This document shows, piece by piece, positions 33,216 through 45,200 of a stretch of 64,000 nt of DNA (position 1 is its first letter; the number at the start of each line of letters is the position of its first letter). Under the pieces are notes generated by a model. That model saw only the letters and a program-made list of their open reading frames with translations, made no database searches and was not told the DNA's origin. The DNA is taken from NCBI GenBank assembly GCA_035610835.1, contig CM069447.1, positions 16,015,992 to 16,079,991 of the forward strand. The letters are read 5' to 3'. Source of the DNA: Ophiura sarsii (lineage: Eukaryota; Echinodermata; Ophiuroidea; Amphilepidida; Ophiuridae). The translations under genes and the position numbers were made by a program.

Positions 33216-36200
33216 GTATGTATGGTTGTGGTATACGATGGTTCACAATGTAAGTGTGTCATTTTTCATTTAGCCTAATATTCCTCTATCAACAATTGTA
33301 ATTTTGCTTTGCGATAAAATAATATTGAATCGCCAAGTATCAATATATTATGTATGAGATGAATTTGATTTTGTGTTAAACAGTAGAAGGGGTGGGGTAA
33401 AAATACTGTAAAACCAGCAATGTTCACGAGTTTAAAATTTCACGAATCGGCAATACTGGCCTAATTCACGGCATGAACATTTTGCGAACATGATTTTGCA
33501 ATGCACTGCTTGCTACAAGGTAGATTGGATTTGGAAATGTATTTGCGGTATGAAATGTTCTCGAGTAAGTGCTCCTCGCAAAATTAGCGAAATTTAAATG
33601 CATGGGAACATTTCTGGTTTTACAGTAACAATTTTTAAGGAAATGTCATCATGGGGTGAAATGTTAGCACAATTAGGTCAGTCAAGCGGGCCAAGCCATT
33701 AAAGTTTGCCATACACTGATACAGAATTATTTGGTTCATGACCGCTCAGTCGATAGTATGGTCTCACGTACGTGTCATACATCACTCACAAACAGGGCCT
33801 GAAGTGGTTAGGAAGTTAGGAGGATGTACTGTTATAAACCACTTAATTTTGCGAGGTGTTTAATTTCGCGAATTGTGCAAGGACCTTAAATTCACGAAAT
33901 TCAATCCCCACGAAATTAACTATGGGAAGAGCTTTAAATCAAAGTCAAATTTTGGAATCGCAAAATTAAATCCTCGCGAAAAATGTTGGCTTTTGGTAAT
34001 TTGCGAAATAAAGTACCTGCAAATTTTAAATGTATTTTGGTTGGGCATACAAGGAATGCAAGTATACAGCCATGTTGCCCATCATACAATGGTGGCTGAG
34101 TTTTGGGCACTAATGTTGTGATGTGAGATCAAATTTGAAGATGTCATGTATCCAAATGTTCTGTATAACTGTCACAAGGATGATCGATTATAAAGGCAGG
34201 TTTTAACACAATCTATGATATACATGACGTACCGTAATTTCAAGACTATAGACCGCAGCACATGTGACAAGCATTACAGTTGCTCTGTGGTGTAAGTATA
34301 GGTAATTGAGACGAACAATCCACATGTTTTGTTTAAATTTAAATTCAAATTTCCTACAACCTCTCTTGTGAATCAATAATAATTTGCTTAAAACTGCCGT
34401 TGCATAAAATCCTCTTACATGTAGGTTCAGTCTATTTATCCGTCACACGACAGTGACGTAATTCCGTCTTTTATACTAATTACAGCAGATAAACGTGCGC
34501 ACCTACTTGAGGCTCTGGCGTAGAAAGACGGCCGATACATACACATGCGTAAATGCTGCGTTTGTAAAGTTACGTCACTGTCCAGAGGAAGAGAAATAGA
34601 GTACAAGTTTTATAAACACCAACATATCAACTTTAACTGAAGGTGCGGCTCATAGTCTAAAAATTACGGTACAATCGATCGCGTTTGTAAAGTTACGTCA
34701 CTGTCCAGAGGAAGAGAAATAGAGTATAATAGCTGCTTAAGTTTTATAAACACTAACATATCAACTTTAAGTGAAGAAGTGAAGGTGCGGCTCATAGTTG
34801 GAAAATTACGGTACAATCGATGTGAATTCAAATGATAACAAGACTTGCGTCAGGGTTTACACTTGCATTTGTAACTGGGTAGGACTTAAATTTAATTTAA
34901 TGTGATTTGATTATAAACATAATACGGTTTCTGAACTACTCTGTCAAAGTTTCCATAATATTTTATTACTTTTCATAAGGCCAAACAAAAATAAAAGTTT
35001 GTCTCAAAGCTTGCGAAGGCTTCAAAATCGGGCGACGCGCGCTGTTTTTTGTCTTCCATTTTTTTTTTTTTTTACATTTTTTTTTATTTGTGTGGCAATT
35101 TTCACTCTTATACTATTTGCAACCGTTGACACTTTCTGATATTTGTTTTTTCTATTTGAAATGAATATTGTGATGTAGTTGTGTAAAGAACAATTGTGCA
35201 GCGTTTTTGAAGAACTGAGTCATGTAAAAGTTTGAGAAAAGGAAAATCTGCCGATATTTTTAATAAAAACTCGAAAATAAAAATTTGTAGGGAAAAAAAT
35301 TTTTGATTTGACAATTTCCTGCATTTCAGACGCGGTATTTTGGCATTTCAAAACCAATGCGCGCGCAAGCTTTGAGACGAACCTATTATTTTGTTTGGCC
35401 TAAGCATTGATACTTGATTTCTGCTCTAAATAGTGTTACCTATAAGACTTCGCTTTGATATGATGTATAACATAACCTGTACAATACTACAAAAACTTTT
35501 CAGTTGACAGTAAAATTAGTGACTATCGTGTATATTTTAACCCCCTGAGAACTACCTGCCGATTGGTCAGAAAGATGGATAAACATCATTTATTGCAGGA
35601 AATAAGGACCACAGGACCAGGGGCCACTTTTAGAAAAAAAACGGCCCCTGGTTCACTGGGTTTTGTCATGAACCAGGGGCCGTTTCGGTGGAACCAGGGG
35701 CCGTTTTTATAAAATACCATTTCAACTCATTTACACCCACAATGATTAATTTATTGACCTTTGTATTGATAAATGATAGTATTAAAATGTCATCAAAAAA
35801 ATAAAAAACGAATTGGAAAAGGTCCGTTTTATTCTTTGTAGATACCAGAGAGGTCAACCTTTTGTAATAAAAATGGACAGAATATAGATGTCAACAAGGA
35901 GCCGAAATCTATATGAAACGGTACTAGAGTTTATTTTACACGCACCGCTAAACAGTCTAGGAAAACAACGGGCGCCAAAATGGTGAAATTAATAATTTAT
36001 TGACCTTTGTATTGATAAATAATAGTATGAAAATGTCATCAAAAAAATTAAAAACGCATTGGAAAAGGTCCGTTTTATTCTTTGTAGATGTTTTATGAAG
36101 AAATGTTGAAATATTCAATTTGTCATCTGAACACATCGAAATGTGCGAAATACTGATGAAATCGGCCCGTGTATCGACTATTTTACGATCCAGAAATCCA

Positions 36201-39200
36201 AAAACACAGCCTCCAAATACGTATTTGTCATAGGCAAACGAGTCACACGAGGCTATTAAATCACAGATAGTCAAAACTTGACTATCTGTGATTAGGCGCG
36301 CAATTCCCACGCTGGCATTTAATAATTTAATAAATGAAGCTCGTAATTAGAGACACGGTTCAAAAGGTCAACTTAATACTACGCATCGCATACGTGGAGG
36401 CGATGACCTGTGAATCATGAAGTTGCCGTAACACGCGGTTTTATCCCTGGGTGCACTGCGGTATTTTATCCCCTGATTCGATGGCACAGTTCTACTTCTA
36501 CAGCGTACTCGGCCGTCGAGATCTGAACTGAGACTTGTGCACGATGAATTGATACAGCTATTAGACTACCTGAGCTGCCGAAAATGGTTCTGTGAGCATG
36601 TCATGTGCGATCGCGATATGAAACGATAAACAATGGAAGAAATTGGTCTCAGTTCTCTCAAACCAGGGTCGGACAACGGGCGCCGAAATGGTGAAATTAT
36701 AGGCGCCCGTACTCTTCATTTTTTGCTAATACGGGCGCCTTTTGCCGTCCGACGGGCGCTGAACGGCGCCTGTCGCCCGCTTATTGCCAATGAGAGGTCT
36801 AGATTGTTAGAATAATTGTATCCCTGAACAAGTGAAATATTTCGAAGCAGTAATTCAATTGGTTATTCAAATGAATATATCTTGAAATTAACCAATCATA
36901 AACATTGTTAAATAGGCAGGTAGTGCCCAGGGGGTTAATTGATTGGATAGAAAATGATTAAACGAAAGCTGTGTGTTTATTAGAATTTATTTGATCAGAT
37001 TGGCATCATCCATATCATGTTCATAAACTGTTAGAATTGCTGAACTAACTTTGCCGCTTTTTTTATCTTAGTAGAGAGCCCTATTGGCTCTCGGATGCCA
37101 TCATGTTTTAGTATGTATATTTACTCCGCACTGACACATTTTAGGAAGAAACGAGCAAAACGGTCACGCAGCGGTTCAAGACGTTCACTATCAAGGTCCC
37201 GATCTCGCAGTCCACGGGAGAGAAGAGGAAGAAAGAGCAGAAGTCCATCGTTGGATCACAAAACGGCCAAGTTCAAAATGGGCCTGGGTTCCGTGTTGAT
37301 TAAGCACAGGAAACCCGTTGAGAAGAAACCGCCAAAGGAGGCGAAAGCAAAGGCCCAAAAGGATGTGAAAGTGCCAAAAGTGAAGAAGAAGGCGCCGAGC
37401 GCACAAGGTAGTGCCCCGCCTAATTACAAGGGAAGTCCTCTCAAAGTCACCATCCAGAATGCCAAATCTGCCCCGCCTCCTGTGCCAGTGGAGATTGACC
37501 TGTCGCCGGAGCGAAAAGTGTTATCCGTGCCCTCGTCCTCGCATCATCACAGCGAGACCTTTCAGAATCTCATCATCAAGAAGGACGTGAAACAGCAGGA
37601 AGCCGCGCAGCCAGCGCCCTCCCCTGTTAAGAAACCGCTTTCTACCATTGCCCAGACTAGGACCATCCCACCTCTCCCTCTACCCCCAATGCTAGAAGAT
37701 GACGACAGCATTCACACCCCTCCCGCAATGTTAGAGGAAGACAAACCCCGCCCGTCCATCAAAGATCTTCCATTCCCACCCAAGGCCCCAGATCCCTCGC
37801 AGAAGCGCGTGAAGAAGACTCGTGGTGAGGTCAAGGCTGAAGGTATCGCTCTGCAGAAGAAAGCTCTAATCATGAAGAGGCGAGCAGAGATCACGGCCAA
37901 GATGCCCAACTGGGGCGATCGGTGTGTGGATAAATATGAGATCATCACACAGATAGGAGAGGGCACGTATGGGCAGGTCTACAAGGCAAAGTGCAAAAGT
38001 TCTGGTAAGTAGGAGCAAATAAATAGGAGCAGGCTGTATTACAGGGCGAGTCTGAAAGAACAGGCACTTTTTTCGCAAAGGCGTCACAAAAAATTGTATG
38101 TGTGCATAGTCAAAACCAATGGTTGTACTATAAAGACCTACACCTAGCACATAAAGTCCCTGCTCAGGTGCTTTGAGGTTGACTAATTCAAAATATATAA
38201 TCGGTACCAAAAATCTGAGATATACATTAAATGAGCAAATTTCTTCTCCGCAGTTTGATACCTCATTCAACAAAATCGAATGGATACTTTTAAAGTTATG
38301 TAGATTTCAATGACCGTTCATGCAACAGAAAAGTGGCACTAGGTATAGGAAATCATTGATTTGTGTGTGATTTACCATAGACGGTAAAAATCAATGTTTT
38401 ACCCGTCTATGGATTTACGCACTGAAAAACTCACAGCTTATCAGCTAAGACTTGTATTCTTCACAGCCAGATACACCCTTTGTCTATTGCGGTTTATCAC
38501 TAAAGACCCATTCATCTGTCACGTTCAGATAGCACACAGTTATCACACACAAATCAATGATTCCTATACCTAGTGCCACTTTTCTGTTGCATGAACGGTC
38601 ATTGAAATCGACATAACTTTAAAAGTATCCATTCGATTTTGATGAATGAGGTATCAAACTGCGGAGAAGAAATTTGCTCATTTAATGTATATCTCAGAAT
38701 TTTGGTACCGATTATATATTTTGAATTAGTCAACCTCAAAGCACCTGAGCAGGGACTTTATGTGCTAGGTGTATAATTTAGCTTTCATTCAAAAGATGAA
38801 TTTTAAAAAATTGACCATTGCATTATCATGTTACACTAATTTCAGAAAAGCCCCAACATTTGAAATCAATACACGGGATGGTCTAATTATAAAGCCATTC
38901 CTTATGAGGTTCGCTTTCTGAATAAGCTCAAATGCCTTTTTTCTCACTTTTCCCCATTACTCATAATTCCACAGTTCCATTCATTTCTGGTCATTTTAAG
39001 ATTTTGTTGCCAACATTCATGTGCCTTTTCATGTTTTTCTCTAGTTTCATTGGTTGGCATCTCTGATCAGACACCCAACAATACTGTGTGTTATTACTAT
39101 TCTGTGGATTGTCTTAATAATACCAGATTCTACTGAAAGTGTTGTAACATAATGACGCAATGTTTGAATGAAAGCCAAATAATGTGGTCTTTGTAGCGCT

Positions 39201-42200
39201 ATCATTGGATTCGAATATGCAGGCCTGAAATTTCTGTGTCGCTTTCTCTAATAAAGTGCCTGTTCTTTCTGGACTCACCCTGTACAGTGGATTCATAAAC
39301 TTTGAAAAGCTGGGCATTTCCAAATTACATATTTATCTATTGAATACCTGAGGTACCACAACTGACCAATCATTGGGGCTGGAAAAATATTTATGTATGT
39401 ATTTCTTTATTTGAAGACAACATTACCCTCCAAATACCAAAATTACTGGGCCTGACCAATCATCATGATCACGGCACTCTATATTCTGTAATATAAAAAA
39501 AAATGGGTTCTATTTATGATGAGCTCATAAATATTCCGAAAAAATAAGATAAAAAATACAAACATCACAACAAATCTGGAACATACCAAAAGATCAGGGA
39601 TGTAGCTACACTGGTCGGTGCCGGTCGGTAGCGACCGGCACTAAGGCTAAACAACCGGCACTCACAGCAATTTTCTGGCAAATTAACCAGCTCGAAGACT
39701 CAAAAATTGAGTAAATGTACATCAAATACCCAAAATAGCTTGGAATGCCAGAGCGTGGCGATAAATGTGTGAGATTTAAGCCGGCACTCAAATGTGGCTA
39801 GCTACAACCCTGCAAAAGATGCTACAGAATTTCAAAACCAAAGCAAACTAAATTAATTGATTTTTGCGGTGGTATGAGATTTCAAATCTATCCAAGGGCC
39901 ATTTGCAATGTACAATGGTCATGTATCACCCTTTTTCAAATAAATACGGTATGCAATAAGGCCTCTTAATTAGAACGTGTATTTTTGTCAACATCCTGGG
40001 ATGTTGACATTTGAATTCAGATTTAGGTCTTTTGGTAGAGTCTATGAATTGCTTTCTCATGTATCTTTAATCAGTATTTGTACCCAGATGGCTTTAAAAT
40101 GTATATTAGATCTGGATATGTAAATATGAACACATATATTGTTACAATTGTGGAGAAATGGTTTAAATAATATAAAACAAATGATAGAGTTTTGTAAAAT
40201 CTGCGACATTCGTCGTGTTTAACTAAATTTAGTGGATTTGCAAATAGAACGGCAACTTTATACAATTTTGCGAGCAGAGACGGTTACGCTGGTTCTCTGC
40301 ACTGATGGTCTTCCCACATACTGTCCGACACATATTAATTACCGGGGTCCAAGCGTGATTATTATGGGATAACATCATCATCATCATCATCAGTTACGCA
40401 TTACGTCTTTGTTGACATGGCGCCCTCACTTATCAGTTAGTAAATGCCAAGTATATCTGTCACTGGCCAGTTCTGCTAGATTTTCTGCGTTTGTATAGTC
40501 AATATTTAGTTATTGCAATTATGGGATAACAACGTGATGGAAATAAAACTGAGACGATGATTCCCACTCGATAGAAGGACGCTGGTTTTCAGTTTTAAAT
40601 ATGGCTCCCAATTTTAAATACGATTCGTATTTAAAATTGGGAACCAGCAATTATAACGTCATTCTATCGAGTGGAAATTATCGTCTTCAGGTGGCAAGCC
40701 GCGATTATGGAATGGATTTCTTGGAAGCTACTGTACTATTTTCCGAAGCTGGCGATGCGGGTGGCGATGATAGCTGGGATGCAAATGTGTTAAATAAACC
40801 TTGATTCTGCTGCGTAAGTCAGAGTCAGACGATGGAGGGTTCCAGAGAGAAAAGTGGGCCCAGCATAAAAACAAAGAGTTTTTGTTAAAATACATCATAC
40901 ACGTCACACGTGTCTAAATCTTCTTTTATCATATTTCCTTTGTCGTCTGTTAATTTCATTTTAGGATGTTGACCAGTTTTTTGTAAATACCTTGTTATGT
41001 TTCAGATCGAAATTGTTTCTTCTATAGCAAATAGTTTAACAAGTTGTGGTTTTATTTCTATCGCTTCTTCCCAATTCTGTGTACAGGTGAAATGGTGGCA
41101 CTTAAAAAAGTAAGAACTGACAATGAGAAAGAGGGCTTCCCGATAACAGCTGTCCGAGAAATCAAAATCCTCCGACAGCTCAATCACACAGGCGTTATAC
41201 GGCTGATAGAGATAGTTACGGACAAAAGGGATGCGCTGGATTTCCGTAAAGATAAAGGTAAATTAACTCTTGACCTTCCGCGGCACTATGATTCACTACG
41301 GCCAAAAACAATGTCCACATGCATGCTACAGCATTGATTCGATGACATCATCGTCTGAGCTGATATGTGGGTACGAAATCACTGCCCATGGCAGCGTTCT
41401 GCCTGGCAGTTTAGTTCAGTGGTTAGGGACACGGCGATTGTGATCGGAGGGTCCAGGGGTTTTGTTGGATTTTAAAAAAATCATTCTTTGCCCCTCCCCC
41501 AGATTCCACACAAAAACATTGTCTGGCTGGTTAGGGTTAAAATACACAATTTCCCATGCCTGTTAACCCTAACCTTCCTAGACACTACGATTCACTACGG
41601 CCAAAAACAATGTCCACGCGCATGCTACAGCATTGATTCGATAACGTCATCATCCGAGCTGATATGTGGGTACGAAATCGCTGCCAGTTGGCAGCATAGC
41701 TCAGTGGTTTGGGATGCAGCGTTGGTGATCGAAGGGTCCAGGGGTCGAATTCCGGGGGTTTTGCTGCAATTAGTTGGGTTTAAAAAAATCATACTTTGAC
41801 CCCTTCCACACAAATCATAGCCTGGCTGGTTAGGGTTTATCAGGCTGGTTACTTCCAAATTGAGTAATTCCATACCATTTCAACCAATGGCTCCAGTCCA
41901 ACTCTCACTGCAAATTAAGAGCGTTTACTATTGGACAAACTAAAAGTAAACTCAAAATTAAACGCAATTCTAAACACAAAAGTAAACGCAAAACTAAACG
42001 CTTCTTGCAATTTGCACCGAATTGACCTCAAAGCACGCTCTAAGTGAGTGATTATCACAGATGTTTTCACCATCTGTGATATAATGGTATTGATTAAAGG
42101 CTGGGTGGAAAACAGCTTAGTTGCTGGGCTCACATAAGTGTTTAGTTTTGCGTTTACTTTTAGTTTGTCCAAAAGTAAACGCTCATAATTTGCAGTGTCT

Positions 42201-45200
42201 TTTAGAATTGATTCAGTTTTCACTCGGATGTTATACCAAGTGCCAAACGAGTAAATGCCAAGTTTAAAAGTCATACGTTGTATAGTTTCTTGCAAGAGCC
42301 TCTCAAAATTTTAAGAAGGGTTGGTTTATCAAAATGGACAATTTTGATCAGGAACCTATTTGGGGTCTGTATTTTCCATAACCCTATCAACGCATTATAC
42401 TTCAGAAACTCTTCGTTGGTAAGCACCTGTTCTTTCAGTTTATATCGTTGCGTAATCACGCTAGCCTAATGTGTCGTCCAAACAGTTAAATTGTGGAGTG
42501 CAAAACCTAGCTCAATCAATCAATCCTGCAACCCTAGTTTGAGTCCTGGTGGCAGCCAGAGTCAATTATCTGATCCATAGATTCCCCTCCTTAGGGTTGA
42601 TTCCCACAAGACCCTATATATGGGTATGTGGTCAGGTTTTTTAAGTTGGGCACCCAAAAAAGGTGGAATATGCACATTTTCGGTAACAATTGACATTGGT
42701 TTTCTAAATAAAGTACTGTTATAAGCATAGCAGATATGCAAATTTGGGCTTATATGAAAGCCCAATTATCCCTCTATCAGTATCAAGAAAAATAATATCA
42801 AATATGCATACCAATTAATTACTACAGCTAATTAAACACAATTAGTCAGGGGTGGAAGGGGTGTTGCGTGTGTGTATTTCCAATGGAGATAGCATTTGTA
42901 AACGATTCTAAAAGATTCAAATGCTTGCATCTCTGGTTTAGTACAACATGGAATTGTTAGTTTGGTCTTATTTTACAGAGAATTTAATGTTCTAATCATA
43001 CAAGTTAGGTAAAACATTTAAAGGTAGATGTTCCGATTTTCAACTTGAAGTTTTCTATTCTACATGAAAGGTCATCCTTAAAAACGTCGTGTCCCAAAAT
43101 TTGAGATGCATAGCTATTATGGTTCTTATTTTAGACGCACAAGATGCTGTGAACTGTACCCATTGAGTAGTACACAAACTATATCGGTGGTAACCACCAT
43201 TCGTGGTAATTCAACGCTATTTCGTCGATTTCTCTGTCATTATACCAAATAAGGCCGTCAAATTTCAGTATGATGATGAGAAAAATACGAGCTTTTATAT
43301 GATATGAAAATCTCCGTATGTTTGAAATAATTCTGTGTTACGAAAATGTGATCGGGTCATCTACCTTTAAGTGGTGTTGAAAATTTTAAATGTTTAAAAA
43401 TTTACTTCAGAATTCAAGATGAACATTAAAAATTGCCATTATTGTTGTTTCTACTAACAAAAACACAGCAAAACTTGATTAAAACAATATCATCGCTATT
43501 TATTGAAAAACGCCCTCTATGCAAATATGATTCGCGTTATGTATCACGCGCACTGCACAGGATACTGTCGGACGTAAAATGCTTGTTGCGGCTCTACGAG
43601 CATTTTTGAATTGACGTTTTCTTGTACAAAGAGGGCTGATTTTTCTTAATCCTTATAGGTGTAAGTTCATACATGTAATACAATTATAAAAATATACTAT
43701 TCCAGTTTTTATCACAATTGAGGGCGCAGCCTCCAACACATCTCTTAGTGCCCCTTTAAATGAACAAATTTCTTCCAGGACTTTTTGTGTAAGGTGTTGG
43801 TAACTGCCTACTCTTTCAGTCTATATTGTTGCGCAATCACGCCAGCCTATGTGGTGTCCTTAAAGTTAAATTGGGGAGTGCAAAAACTTGGCTCAATCAA
43901 TTAATCCGGCAACCCTGGTTCAAATCCCGGGGACAGCCAGAGTAAATCTTTGGCGATTATCTGATCCATTTTCCCTCCTGAGGGTTTGATTCCCAGAAAA
44001 TAGCCATGATAACTTTCCGTTACTCAATGGGGGCGGTGAAGTTATGCATTTGTGTACATACATGTAGTGCACAGCCTCGTGAAAATTACAGGGAAAAAAA
44101 GTGTATGAGCAAATTTCTCCCTGAACTTTTTGTACTAACGATCCGTAACCGTATGTTTTCACTCAGAAATGACAGCGCTGGGTTCATTTGTACATAGTGC
44201 ACAGCCTCGTGAAAAAATTATAGAAACAGTTTATGAACGAATTCCTCCCTGAACTGTTTGTACTAATGATCCGTAACCATATGTTTTCACTCCGCAATGA
44301 CAGGTGTTCATGTTATGCATTTGTGTACATAGGGCACAGCTTCATGTATATTACAGGAAAAGTTTATGAGCGAATTCCTCCCTGAACTTTTTGAACTTTT
44401 TGTACTAATGATCCGTAACCGTATGTTTTCACTCAGAAATGACAGCCCTGGGTTCATTTGTACATACATTGTAGTGCACAGCCTTGTGAACATTACAGAA
44501 AAAAGTTACTGAGCGAATCCTCCCTGAACTTGTTGTTCTAATGATCCGTAACCGTATGTTTCCACCCCTAAGTGACAGGGGTTCATGTTATGCATTTGTG
44601 TACATAGGGCACAGCTTCATGAAACATACAGAAAAAGTTGATGAGCGAATTCCTCTCAGAACTTTTTGTACTAATGATCCGTAACCGTATGTTTTCATTC
44701 CGCAATGACAGGTGCCTTTTACTTGGTGTTTGAGTATATGGACCATGACCTGATGGGTCTGTTGGAATCTGGCCTGGTGAATTTCACCGAGGAGCATGTA
44801 CGCAGCTTTATGAAGCAGCTGTTGGACGGGCTGGCTTATTGTCACAGGAAGAACTTCTTACACAGGGATATTAAATGCTCCAATATACTCCTGAATAATA
44901 AAGTAAGTCGGGGGTGGGGAAAAGAGAAGGGAATTTGTGTGAGTTTGAGATGGAGTATGATATAACCCTTGAGAACTAACTACCTGCTGATTGGTCAGAA
45001 AGATGGATGCATCATTTGTCGCACCAATCAGAGACATTGATAGAATTATAATCTTGTCCCTGATAAAGATGTCGGTGAAATATTTTATAAGCAGTATTTT
45101 GATTGGTTATTCAAATGAGTGTTGTCTTGCAATTAACCAATACACTGTTGGAATCCAGCTGGCTTATTGTCATAGGAAGAACTTCTTCCACATGGGTATT

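Larger units (their letters stand above)
33216..37144 (+). other. CDK12/13 intron 1 (between coding exons 1 and 2)
   Basis: 3.9 kb, GT-AG. It contains the four elements listed. The rest (33640-34220, 35403-35536, 36939-37094) shows no coding signal. Another RS-encoding micro-exon cannot be excluded. Confidence 0.85.
38005..41086 (+). other. CDK12/13 intron 2
   Basis: 3.1 kb, GT-AG. It holds a foldback element, a hAT-like MITE, a microsatellite and a long hairpin. The rest (38775-39580, 39820-40370, 40700-41080) is plain. Confidence 0.9.
41258..44711 (+). other. CDK12/13 intron 3
   Basis: 3.45 kb, GT-AG. It contains a duplicated SINE, two more SINEs, two MITEs and the tandem array. Stretches 42616-43015 and 43371-43720 show nothing recognisable. 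Confidence 0.9.

Noticed and set aside
36633..36815. Short plus-strand ORF with GGCGCC-rich codons
   Set aside because: Lies wholly within the TTAACCCCCTGAG element; its words repeat at 35966.
41690..41765. Functional tRNA gene
   Set aside because: The unit is tandemly duplicated with flanking SINE sequence and stems are imperfect.
41915..42295. 126-codon minus-strand ORF in CDK12/13 intron 3
   Set aside because: Mostly the inverted-repeat MITE at 41906-42197; the repeated KxNxKxN-like pattern comes from its termini.
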